DNA of 64,000 nucleotides, taken from Corticium candelabrum. Taxonomy: Eukaryota > Porifera > Homoscleromorpha > Homosclerophorida > Plakinidae. The translations under genes were made by a program, and so were the position numbers. The notes under the pieces were generated by a model. It saw only the letters and a list, made by a program, of their open reading frames with translations. It had not been told where the DNA came from and did not search any database. Shown here piece by piece: positions 51,660-64,000 of this stretch (positions within the stretch are counted from its first letter, which is position 1; every line of letters begins with the position of its first letter). The stretch lies in contig NC_085100.1 in the NCBI RefSeq assembly GCF_963422355.1, positions 2,104,210 to 2,168,209 on the forward strand, in the 5' to 3' direction.

Positions 51660-54600
51660 TTAGAGCACCGTCTCGTAGCTTGGCTTATCATCGGTGCTTG
51701 CGGGACTGTGGAACATCTCGGTTGAAATGTCTGCCAAATCATTATACATTGGATTTGACCCACTGAAACAAAAAAGGTTGGTTATTGAAATAAGAAGGCA
51801 GAAACACGTTATTGTGTATACACCTCGCCGTCCACTCTTGGTTGGGTGGTGGTTGTTTTCTTTTCTTTTTCAGTACGAGTACAGTCACAATGATAAGGAC
51901 GATGATGGCAACACAGCCGATTGCAATTCCAGCGATCAATCCAACCGGGACATCTAAAGCAACAAGTAAAACGTGAACATTTCAATTATAGACAAAATAG
52001 AATTGAAAGCTACCTGTAGAACTGCTATCGACGTGTTGCATTTGTGAGCATATTCCCATTGATGAACAGAGGACGGTAATGTAGACGGTGGCTGTAGACG
52101 ATAGAGGTGGCTGTCCGTGGTCACGAGCTAGAATTGTGATCGTGTGTCTGTCGAGGCCGCTCTCGTTCAGCGATCTGGTCAACTGAACTTTACCCATCGC
52201 GTTGATGGAAAACATTCCGTCGTCATTTCCAAACTCGATACCGTAGGAAATATGGCCATTCAAGCCTATACTCCAGAAACAACGAAAAATGTTTAGAACT
52301 TAAAGTCAAACTTATTTTATACAGAGTTACCCGAGTCAGCATCTTGAGCAGTCACATTTGCTAGAGTGAATCCAATGGCAGCGTCGAGAGTAACTTCACC
52401 TTCATACTCATTTTTGTCAAATTGGGGTCGGTTGTCATTAATATCTTCGAGTTGCACAATGACGGTCGTTTGAGCTGTGCGTAGACGAGGTTTAGTAACC
52501 GTAGCGACAAGTGTGAAGCTGATCTGATGAAGAGTCTCGTAATCAAGAAGAGACGAATTAGATACGATAATGGAGCCGTTAGCAGACACGTCGAATGCGG
52601 AGATGGGCAATGCGTCGGACATCTGGTTTGTCATTGAATAGGTGACTCGATTGCCTATCTTGCCATTGACTAGAGCTGGTATAGTCAACACAATCTTTCC
52701 GGTGGCTGTGTGTTCTTGCACCCAACCGTCGTATGAGCGTTGTTGGAAAGCCGGACTTGGGAAGTCTCCTTCTTCTACGTGAATTGTGATGGACGCTTCA
52801 CTGAACAAGCGAGGATTCGCGCGGTCCCACGCTTTGATTACTAGTTGGTATCTGTTTGTAATTTTGTAATCTAGATTGGCGTCATCTGCTACATCAATCG
52901 TGATTCCATTGACGGTCGTTGTTACCACAAAATGTTGATCTTTTTTGGATGGTGACTGCGAAGTCAGTGAATACACGACCTGTCCTCCTAGTAAATCTGC
53001 ATCAGTCGCTGAAAGAGACAAAAGTGTTACGCCTTTGGCCACGTCTTCTTTTACGTAGACATTGTAATGTGAAAATGGAAAACGAGGAGGATTGTCATTT
53101 TCGTCTATTACTGTGATGTCGACGTGAGCAACAGAAAAAGCTTGAGGGTCAACGGAGGTGCCAGCCACTATGGCGATATCGTAATAAGAGATTGCTTCGT
53201 AATCGATTGATCCAGAAACGGTCACAGTTCCTGTAGTTGGGTCGATCGAAAACGGTAACTGATCTGCATTGTGCAGATTGTATATAATTCCACTCAAGTT
53301 CGTCATCAGTTCTAGAGATGGGGTTAATATCAATGAAACTCCTTTGTCGGTATTTTCGTTGATGCTAGACGATAGCGAAGTGTGTCTAAACTGAAATGGA
53401 TGCGTGACGATAACAGTGACTGCAAAATTGCACGATCTGGGACGACGAGCAGCGTCTGTCACGCTTACCAAAAACGAGAGATCGTAAGATTTGGAATTGC
53501 TGTCGGTAAGTGAGCGGAGTGGATTGGAAAGCTGAAAGTATGCTGTCTTGTTACGTTGCATTAGTGCCAATGGTGATACATTGTGCAAGAAAAGTGATTG
53601 AAAGTTAGAATAAGAGAAGATCAGATTTCCATCGGTCCCGTTATCGTTGTCTACGGCATCCAAACGCAAAACGTGCGAACCGACTGCTGTAGTGTAGGGA
53701 AGAGATGTAGCGACATTAGATGGTTCACAGAGAGGAGGAGTATTAGAGGAGAGTACATTAACTTGAAGAGTAGCTGTAGACCTACAAGGTGGACTGGCCT
53801 GGTCTGACGCCACTGCGATCACACTATACGTATCGTCAGACAGTGGACGACGGGATGTTATCTTTCCAGATTTCGTATTTATTGAAAACGCGTCCACATC
53901 GCTCGAAAGTTGGTTTTGCGTAGCGATGGTGTTTGCATTAGTCGTTTCCAACGAATAGCTGACGACGCCATTGACCGAATCGGCACCGTCGTCGTCGGTT
54001 GCCGTTACGTGAGCTATCACATATCCGATCCCAGCACTCTCCGGAACATGAACGACTTTGGGAAGATTCTTGAAGACGGGACAATGTTGATTGGGCTTCA
54101 CTACGGATACTTCAATGTTTACAGATCCTGTTAGACTCGGCACGCCACCATCAGTAGCAATGACATTGAAAGTCAATAGAGATCCAGTTAAATACTCGAG
54201 TGACTTTGATAGAATGATATCAGCCGAGCTACCATTTAATAGAAAATATGTATGGTTGTTGTTAGTGCTGGTGAGAGAGTAAGATAAGTGTCCGTTTTTA
54301 CCGCGGTCACCATCGGTAGCAAATAAACTCAAAATTGTCGATCCCACGCGACTGGTGGACGCAGCTATCAGACTGACTTTTGATGTTGCAAATACTGGTG
54401 GGTTGGCGTTGCTTTCTGCTGTTTCATTACAACTGTCTCCATCATACTGCGCCTCACATAAGCACGTATTAGGAGCAATGCAGGTCCCGTGAGCAAGGTC
54501 GGTACAATTGTCCACGTTGGAGCAATCGGGAATGTCACAAGCTACACCGTTCCAATGGATTTTGCATAAGCATCGGTCAAACGATAAACACGTTCCATGA

Positions 54601-56387
54601 CCTGAATGTAAAGTACATTATAATACATAGAAATACTACTCTCATTTGTATTATTCGTCTAGCAATTGACTGACCTGAACAGAAGTCATGTGTCTCGCAC
54701 GAGTAGGAACTGCAGTTCGAGTCGGTGTATCCAAACTCACATTCACACAGATCCACTTCAACGCATTTGCCGTGACCGGAACAATCGTTCCTTCCCTTGC
54801 ACTGCGCTTGACTGCAATATTTGCCAGAATAGCCAGAGTAACATCTACACTTTGTTTTGGAAAGGCACACTCCGTTACCAGAACAATCGTTCACTTCAGG
54901 ACAAACGTCGGCAACGGCACAATTGCTACCCGAATATCCATCGTAGCACTGGCAAGCGTTTGGTGACACGCATTCGCCGTTACCGGAACACTCGTCTACA
55001 CCGTTACAGAGAGGCGTGGTGCAGCTACCACCAGCCCATCCCACATCACACTGACACACATCAAAATCGACGCATCGACCGTGGCCTATAAATCAACACA
55101 CAATAAAGAAAACGTTGGTAGGACGCCAAGAAACTACTGACCGCTGCAGTATCCGTTGAGTTCGCACGAGTAGAGAGTGCAATTAATACCAGCCCAACCC
55201 AACTCACACTCACACTTATCATGATCGACACACACGCCATGATCAGAACAATGGTTCACGTTATCGCAACGCGCTCTCTCATTGCACGCCTCACCAATAT
55301 AACCTGGTGTACACTCACACACATCGTCCGACTTGCACAGTCCATGAGAAGCACTAGTACAGTTGGATACACCAAAACAAGTAGCTGCAAAACAGACACA
55401 TTAGTTGAGTTCGAAAAATCGGCTAGTCGACAAAGTGAGTACTGACCAGGCCTTTCACAGAACGGTCCATCCCATCCAAAATGACAGCGACAGAATCCAG
55501 ACACACAGTCCCCATTTACACTGCAATTTGCACAAGAACCTATAGATAGGTAACAGATAGGGTCATGGGCTGCACACAAACCAACAACACAGAAACAATA
55601 ACCTCGACTACATTCGTCTCCAAACCATCCCGAAACACACACGCAAGTGTTGTTCACACAACGACCTTTGCCAGAACATTGAGTTGGACATCCTGACAAA
55701 CACGATGAAAATTTCTACAAGAGTTAGTAATTATCGGTTACACCCTTCAGATGAATATTACCAATCTTGAATGCTTCCTGTTCGGTCAGGGATGTATCGT
55801 TAGTGACCGCTACATCAAATATGCACTCGTTCAGTTTTATTTCCGTTAGATTCAGTGAACTGCACACTGACATGGCCATCTGGGCAGAAATATTCAATTA
55901 GTGTAAATACGTAATGCTTGTAATGCCAAACTTTGGCTAGATAACGATCAAGATGTAGCTGTACAACGTAAACATATTATGACGGTTGTTCGCTTTTTCT
56001 CGATTTCTAAGTATCGTTTAAATATACCACATACGGGTTAGAGTGTTTGGTCTGTACAGTACCCGATGGTACAGTAGACAACTTAGTGGCATTGAAACGG
56101 AAGCAAACGCTGCCTATCGAAGTAGGAAATAATGTCTGTTGCTTAGCTACTTAGACCTAGACTTGCCTTACTCGTTTCTTTAGGCAGATCTGGATCTTCG
56201 TCGATGCGGTCAGTACACAGCTGTATTATTTCTTTAGAATCTAAGTGTAGAGTTTTCAAGATAAACAAAGGTAGCTAGGTACTGTTCTAGACAACTAAAG
56301 TTTATAGCTAATTAATTAGGATATGAATTACACTGTTCACGGTGAAATTCTGGTTGTAGAATCTCTATTTTGAATTGCACAGGAACG

Positions 56388-56454
<67 letters not shown>

Positions 56455-59400
56455 GCGTGGCGTGGCGTGTTACCCCAGCAGTTGGGGTCAAGACTGGTAT
56501 CGAGGTTCATATCAAAATTTTGATCAAAACTTTTTATTAGATAGTACTGCCTTTACAATTAGCTACTACCCCTAGTGATAATTGTTATACTTAAATATGA
56601 CAGTACATACAATTTTAATAAAAGTAATCTCAAATCAACCCTTGTTTACTTCTCTTGATCTGCCCGATTTGGCAGAGTCTAGAAAGCTTTTTTGGGGGGG
56701 AATTTGGGGGAATTCCCCTCAAAGAGATTCCAGTCTACGCCACTGACACAAATTTTCATGGTTGAATGGATAGTCGTAGCCACATTGATATGCTTACAGC
56801 TACTGCCAATAGTTTTACAGTGTAACACTCATACTTGTCTGAGAGATGGTTGCAAGTCTGCAATGCTGTATAGTGGTACAAATGTAGGATCGTTGTAGGA
56901 GATATCCATCACATCGTCTTTGTGAAAGTTGGAGTGAGACCAAGACCATGTGCCATTCAAACCAGAGCCACTAAACGTTTGCGTGATTCTCCCTATAAAC
57001 ATCAAATGGGCAACAGAATTACGTCACAGCAAATAGAGTGCAGTCTGTAAAGAAGTGAACTTACATGTCTTTGCAAATGTCACGTTATCCTGTAGTGAAT
57101 AAGTGATTCCATCTGATCCCAACAGATCATTATTCAAATCTCCGTCCATGTAGCCACACAGACCATCTGTTTTGCCTTTGAATGTGGCAACTGGAGAGAA
57201 GAGAATATTGATGAATTGTCTTTTCATGCCAGGACTGTAGCGAACTTCAACAGACAAGTAGACATCATTATACCACTGGAAAGCAACGAGAGCTCTAATG
57301 GTGCCGCTGTCTTCTTCATTTGCTGATGAGGAATCATTATGATAAATAGTGACTTCCATATGCACTCTGCCATTAGCTAAACTCAGTTTATCTTCTTTTA
57401 GTGGAGCCACGACAACACCATTAATTCTATAGGAAAGAAATTGATAGATATTATGTGTTAGAAACTTGTGTAAGATGCATGGATGGCTGCTTCGCACCTC
57501 ACAAAAGGGAGATCATTTGGAGAAGGATTGTATGGAGTTGTAATTGTTACAATATTACTTTCCACCTTGATTGCTACAGCCCCAATGAGTGACACTCGTT
57601 GATACTTGAAAAATCGTGTTGCAACTCCAAAGTCATTGTCACGACTTTTGCAATACCAAAACTCTCCGATATCAAAATAGTCGTAGCTGAAACCTAAGAT
57701 ATGACATTTTAAAAATCAGAGAGGAAGGAAGTCTGTTTCATACAGACCATCAAGAGTTTCCAAATGTGGATCTCCTGCTATTCTTCTCGGTCTTGCAATT
57801 TGACATCCTCTGCCAATCCACTGAGGCTCACACACACAGTATGGATGTTGATCGGCTTGATCCCTTTGTGGTATTGTACAGTTGCCATTGTCAGAGCAGT
57901 CTAAAATGAGAATGAAGCAATAATTATGATGAGTTAAGGACTTGCATTTGATAGAAATAAGCTAACAAGGCCATGGACTGCAGTCGGGAACATCACAGAA
58001 AGGACCTCTCCATCCTTCAGCGCAAACGGGAGGTAGACCTCCTCGATCTTGTTTAGACTGACAGCTGCACACACAGTCTTGCCACACTGCTTCCATACCC
58101 TCAAGGCACGAGGGACACCTAAATTAATATGAGAAAATACATTGTTTTGAAAAATTTGACAACAATTAACAATTTAAACACAAATAAGGAACGTATTGAG
58201 AAATGTTACTTGTCATTGAGACAAATGCAACCACTTGGACCGCGAGTGGAGTGCTGGCAATTTCTACATTTGCAAGAACAGTCACATTGACCGTCTGGTC
58301 CAATGGTGCTTTTAGTTCCATCTTGACATGTACAGCCACACTGCTGAAAAATAGGCTCAATCGACCTTGTGTGCATAAATAAGAGACAATGATGGTGATA
58401 GTATACCTTGCAATCGCCACTGTTTCCGTTGTCTCTAAGACTGAAGTCAGCACAGCGACATTTGCATTCTACTTTGTTTTGTTTCAAGTTATATTGCTCG
58501 ACTGTACCCGGAGGACACGGGGAGGAACAATAAGAATTCAGACATTGAAGGCAACGTTTGATGCCATTCTTTTCTTCGCAGTTTGCACGGCCGGGACACT
58601 CACATGGGCAATCTGTTTCCTGATTCATGCACACACCTGACTTTATATCGATGAAATGACTTGATTGCAATGGTTGAAGTTGTTTTGTTATCTTAAAATT
58701 TTGCAAATAAAGTTCTATAGAACCAGCAACGTTGCTCACACCAGCCAGTGATTCCATTTCCAACTTCTGCAATGTTATCATAATATTTAGTTACTAATCA
58801 CATCACATTGCATTATCTGTTGTGTCACCTTATCAAGAGGGCAGCCCAAAGAACACTCTTTTGCCGTCCATTTTCCATGTAAAGTCGGTTGTATGTCTAT
58901 TGTGAGTGAAGAAGGAGACAATGTGTTAGTGACGTGCACACCTACTCTGTTCTCTATAAATGATGGTACTCTTGTGTTGACATGTTCAGGTAGTCGATAG
59001 GGAGATGGCCACGTGATTTGAAAGTTTGGGGAAACATTCATTTCGAGTGACGAGCTTCGTCCTTTTATTTTACTCTTTGATATGAACTTTTTCAAAGGCA
59101 CTTCTTGATAAGATTTGACTTTAGCCTTACAGTTTTAAAATTAACAGAAAATTAGAGATGACGAGTCGCTTATCAACCATAGGTGCATCTTACCTCTCTA
59201 ACGAACTCGCTGCCAACGTCATTGCGCCACAAGATTCCCGCTTTAAGACTTCCATTGGTCACGTACTCGTGAGCTATTTCGATGTCTGATGAATAGTCTA
59301 AAGACTTTGCATCATAGTTGAGACTATATGACAGTGATGCCTCAAACCCGAGTATTCCCGGGATGCAAAGAGGTCCCACAGTGATACAGAACGGTTTGCG

Positions 59401-59725
59401 ATGTTTGGGAAGAGGTGTGGCCTTGATTCCCGCTGGGTCTTTGACACTTCCATCTCTAGATACAATCATTGCAATATTGCTTTGTTTGAGAATCAATAGA
59501 ACATTTACCTTTTTACGTCAAGAGCTACTTTGCTTCTTGTAAATAGGTGAACATTCCCGTCAAACTGAAATCCAAACTTGGTAACAAATGGTGAAGTGTG
59601 GTTACTTCGGAACGTCATGGTAATATTGGGATCATATGACAATTTGATTTCTGTTGTTAGCGAAGCAGTTCCAAAGCCAACCGAAATCTGGGATGACATG
59701 TATGATATGTAATACGTATATATAT

Positions 59726-59764
<39 letters not shown>

Positions 59765-62700
59765 CTTTACCTGAGGATTGAGAATACGATCTAGACTGAA
59801 TGTGGGCTCTAGGTTGCTTGATGACATAGGGTCGCATGCAGACAATGAGAGAGATCCTTTTTCGATTTTATCGTGTATTATTTGTGCATTATTTGCAATA
59901 TCAGTCCCACCGACAATGATCACAACGTCGTCTAACTCCGTACCGTCATCATTGCTGTCTACAATTCCATCAGAATTCGTTGATCCACACAGAGGTTTGC
60001 CGATAGCGCTGGTCGGTTCCAATTCAATGTATGTGATCTTGTCATCAAACGAGTTGTATTTGTCTTTAACGTAACCGGCGATGGAACCGCTGGGCCGACC
60101 TACCACTGCGTCACCGACTGCTATGTCGAGATTGCTGGGCAGTTGATTCTCGTAAACAAGTAGACCCAGTCGACCATCTCCTCCTACTCCTGTTATAGAC
60201 GGTAACAAGTTAGAAGATGGACTACTCTTTGTTCTAATGAATGATTTGATTGAATCTGGTGCTGTGGTAGAGGAACAATCGGCCAGAATTGTATGGACGA
60301 ACGTGTGACCTCCAGACGCTTCGATCGACTGCACTATTTCAATAAATCCGAAACTTTGATTGCTCACAATAGCTTCTCCATTTACGAGGATTTCTGAAGA
60401 TTTGGCAATGGCAATCACATACGTGCCGTTGAGCCAATCACCGACGCATTTATAGACTGGCTTACTGGACGGTATAACTACCGTTCTCGACGCTCCAGTC
60501 AAAGTCGGAAAGCTGGAGTTCATGATCCATAGCAGTGCGTCAGAATCAGGAGTGTGTTCTATAGCAACCTTGTGAATAACAGACTCCAGTTCGACGTTTT
60601 CGTGAAAGTCAGCGTATTTGATAACGTTCTCTAGTGTGGCTGGTCTGCTGTGGATCAACTGGTACGATCCAATGCTGCCAACAGAAGATACTTTATCTAG
60701 AATTCCTCCACTCTGACTGCTAGCCATGATGTGACCACTGAAAAGAGGTAGAGATGGTTTGGTAATGAAGAGTGACTCTTCTGACGTGAGGTGTCCCATC
60801 ATACGATATATAACATGATCACTACCAAACACTTTGACGTCGTTAAAGAGATCGACAGAAGAACGTCGAGTAGTTTGATCAAAAGTACTATGACGTTTGC
60901 TTTTCTGACGAGCAGACGGTTGAGAAAGAGGCAAGTGACTTGCTACTTTTGGCTCGTTTATGTCCAGTCCGTAGTCTGGAGTCACTCTACCGTATGGACA
61001 TTGAGCTTCGTTCCACGACGGACAAGATCCCTGCACAAACAAAGTTAAACTGATTACTACGTAAGTTTTAGTTACACATGTAGTCTCACCATGCCGTTGT
61101 AACAAGCGTCAATATCGTAACAATGTTGACACGTTTCATTGCTGCTTGTTGCCACTTTCCAATTACACGGATCATTACATCCGATCTCCTACGTAGACAT
61201 CAATAGCAGTTAACTATAAAAACATTTTCCGTTGCTCATCACTACACAATTGCTTACCTTAATTCGCTGCGAGCAGGAATGAGTTGTCTGTGGGGAATAA
61301 CAAGCGTAGTAGAACCATGACGAGCAGATGTGTTTGTCGGGCCCAATTCCCAATCCCGGTAGACATTGCTGCATTTCATCACACCATCCACATCCTGCTT
61401 GTCTGCTGCATGCGTGACATGTTGTATATAATCCACAATATGTGGTGGTGCAGGCACGACCCTGTTGGAAGTAACAACACAAATACGCGAAGTGTGTGGC
61501 TTAGAGTAGTGAATACAAGACATAGTGTACTCTGACCTTCCATCCAACTCTGCAACGGCACTGATTAGGTCCAACGCACGTACCATATCCCGAGCATTCG
61601 TTAACTTGGGAGCAATCAAAATCGGAGCAATCGCTTCCTGCCCATCCTTTGTTGCATAAACAAGTTCGAGTATTGCTGTTGCATCGACCATGCTGACTAC
61701 AACTGTTTGGACAGTCTTCTAAACAAGGCAGAATACGTATATAGTTAACTATTAAGTTACAAGTGCTATACCAGAAGGAATGATTATGCATAAAAACGGT
61801 AAATGGAGACTGCAACTTTTGTTTTCCACTCCACCATATGTTCGACTGACACATTGGTCAGACCCTTGGTTATGAGACCAGACTTCTGTTGCAGTTGACC
61901 ATGACGGTATTAGGGTAGCATACATTGTTGTTTTTAGTGCTGATGCTAGTTTTTCGCCTCGATTCTGAAAGCGGACAACAATAAACATTGAGGTAGTTTG
62001 ACGATTAACTTCTGCTTATATTGTATTATAGCTCTGATTGATAGACTTATGGTCACTTACTTGACAGTAAGCACTTGCTGCAGACCAACTTCTTGCTCCT
62101 TTTACGTAGAGATAACAGTTTTGTTTGAATTCTTTCCAACCAAAAGAACAAACTAAAGAATACACAGTTGAAACTATTATTTGTAAGTTAAGACAGTGCA
62201 GGCAGATAGAGATATACCTGGTCGAACTGACCAAGGGTTGGTGTCGTTAATGGGCGTGATATCTATATTTGCTCTGGAAGATTCATCGTTTTTGTCCAAT
62301 ACTTTCAGTTCTGCCTTGTTCAAGTTTGCTGTTCCCCACCAGTTGTTCTTGGCTTCATGATTTCCTTGGTATTGATCCGGTCCTGCTACCATTTCATATG
62401 TATTGGCAGGGTTGAAGAACACATTTCCACTATACGAAGCGGCAACGCCGTCTGCTAGTATGGTCCACCTCTCGTTTGGTTTCTGCCCCACATTTAAATA
62501 GAAGATGTTACGTGAACAGTGCTGGTTGTTTACCAAATGTTGTGATGCAGTTTGCCAGCGTACGGTGTGACGAGCTGTGTTGTTGTAAAACGTATTTCTA
62601 TTCACGTTAGCAGCGACGTTAGTGATAGATAATGTGTCGTGCAAAATACCGGCAGAATTATGACTGATATCGTTATCAGCGATCGATGCTCGCGGTCCCG

Positions 62701-64000
62701 TCGTGCCACTAGCTGCAGACAACGACACTGCGGCACCTCCCATATTTGCCTCAATCTGATTGTTGCTTACAACAACAGACAAGCTCTCACTTCCTCTGTC
62801 TAACGTTAAGGTAATAGCTCTTCTTGCATTACTCTCAATGACATTGTTTCGTATGAGAAGGTTGGATTTGTCTACTTGCATGTTCACACCGCTAGATCTC
62901 AGATGTGTCGTCGTTGTAGCCAACTGTCCGTTACGAGAAATGATATTTCTGCTTAATTCAAAAGTATGTACTGTCGACCCGTATCCATTGTCCCCTGAGC
63001 TTGTAGCCGCGACGTCAATCCCGCCGACAGTGTTGTTTGACACAACAGAGTCACTGAGGGAGAAATCGTATCTTTCGTGGCTGCTCTTGCTGGTATTGAG
63101 TGCTAAGCCTGATAATCCGTTATTCATCAGGAATGCGCTTGCAATGTGATGGGAGCTCATCTGTTGAGTATTTACAACTGTAAAAGTTCAAATATTGCTT
63201 ATATATTTAGCCCTTTGTCTATCGCATTACTCTTCTGGAATTATATTTGTAACACATCTTTCTTTATAACATGCAATCCAGACATTCAACGTGTTGTGTA
63301 CTTTCGTAGGGTACACGTTGTGGCCGCTGTTAGCTTTATTGTAAACATAGTAGCTGTTGGACAGCTGCCTGTTTTCAATAGTTATGTAAATTTCGAATAG
63401 TCAGAACTGGCCACATGCCGGGAAAAGTAATGTTCTGGTTGACGGGTACTGTATTATTATATATTTTGTATCAAGCTAATTATTTGACTTTTATTTCTTA
63501 TGTTGTAAATTATTAGAACGTTGTTTAGAAATTGTTTAGCTTTATTGAGAGGTTTGTCACTAACCTGTGGGATGCTGCTGTATGTAAGCAAGAAAGTAGT
63601 TGTCTTCTAACGTATATCTTTCGTCGGTAAATTTTGCTCTTACGTCAACTGTAATGGTTTGAGATTGTGAAGTGTAGTGGAGAGGATAGTTGGGTTCTAA
63701 TCGATTCTGCCGAAAAACGTTTTGTTGGTCGATGGTAACGTATGAGTACCGGTCTTGAAACCGTATAGCCATGATGTGAACAGAGATAACGTGTTGAGAA
63801 GTGGCGTCAATTGTTGCAGAGCAAGATTGGGTGGAGTAACCTCTCGAAATAGGCGTGGCTATGAATCTGAGGAAAAACGAGGAAGCAGCCGAGAGTTTGG
63901 ACACTGAGCAGATATCAACTATTTGTTTATGTAAGACAGGAATATCCCACATCCTTTGTAAAACACTATCGACTCTTATCACCAGACCATGACCGACATT
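51660..64000 (-). CDS. Receptor B: tandem copy of receptor A (5' part beyond the window)
   Basis: It has the same exon order as receptor A at an offset of about 31.4-31.6 kb: tail 51762-51660, membrane exon about 51953-51824, cadherin exons 52265-52014 and 54601-52331, EGF exons 55.1-55.7 kb, VWD 55.8-57.9 kb, cysteine-rich exons 58.0-58.8 kb, unknown region 58.8-61.03 kb, PSI/EGF/lectin 61.1-62.15 kb, beta-helix 63.18-62.22 kb, and the large exon from 63565 to the edge. All exons seen remain open, and protein differences are a few percent, so it looks functional. The missing part should hold the first two and most of the third SRCR/beta-helix repeats. The C terminus is PSYETVL rather than SSYETVH. 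The NPMYNDL motif is kept. Confidence 0.85.
56392..56451. repeat. (CA)n microsatellite in receptor B intron
   Basis: About 60 bp, at the position homologous to 24834-24896 in receptor A. Confidence 0.97.
59715..59762. repeat. (TA)n microsatellite in receptor B intron
   Basis: TA-rich run where receptor A has a compound TA/ACAT/CA tract. Confidence 0.95.

Overview
The window is nuclear DNA of an early-branching animal, most likely a sponge; that placement is inference. It rests on spliced genes with many introns of 40-80 bp, intergenic gaps of 40-200 bp, animal gene families (PMF1/Nnf1, IER3IP1, TIPIN, BLOC1S2, FAM227, C22orf39) and a very large adhesion-type receptor combining SRCR, beta-helix, lectin, PSI, VWD, EGF and cadherin modules.

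Layout. 0.5-19.3 kb is a dense housekeeping island with several head-to-head pairs: TRAF7-like RING protein (-) / C22orf39-like (+); HAD phosphatase (+); PMF1-like kinetochore subunit (+); secreted alpha-crystallin-domain protein (-) / IER3IP1 (+); TIPIN (+); BLOC1S2 (-) / Asp-box sialidase-like protein (+); FAM227 protein (-). For almost every gene, splice sites and reading phases could be followed by eye to a complete open frame. 20.07-38.71 kb (-) is one gene of about 27 exons encoding roughly 5,180 residues, here called receptor A. 38.7-51.5 kb is a repeat-rich spacer: a 35-bp inverted-repeat pair, a 1.96-kb tandem duplication containing a short LTR, an old broken Ty3/gypsy copy split by a 3-kb hAT transposon, further LTR fossils, and fragments of a third, decayed copy of the receptor's cadherin exon. 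51.66-64.0 kb (-) is receptor B, a close tandem copy of A that runs off the right edge.

The most notable object is the receptor pair. Its N-terminal half has the triple repeat (beta-helix, SRCR, CUB-like) plus C-type lectin layout known from insect Bark beetle/Anakonda, the tricellular-junction protein. Here this layout is fused to PSI, EGF, VWD, tandem EGF and seven cadherin repeats, one membrane span and a short tail with an NPxY motif. The two copies differ in their last residue, in a way that gives only B a classical PDZ ligand, and A's poly(A) signal overlaps its stop codon while B's hexamer is changed.

Several promoters carry readable motifs that fit their genes: an RFX X-box at FAM227, an E2F site at TIPIN, and GTCACGTG boxes at BLOC1S2/sialidase, IER3IP1 and PMF1. 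All functional statements are by sequence recognition only; no database search was run.
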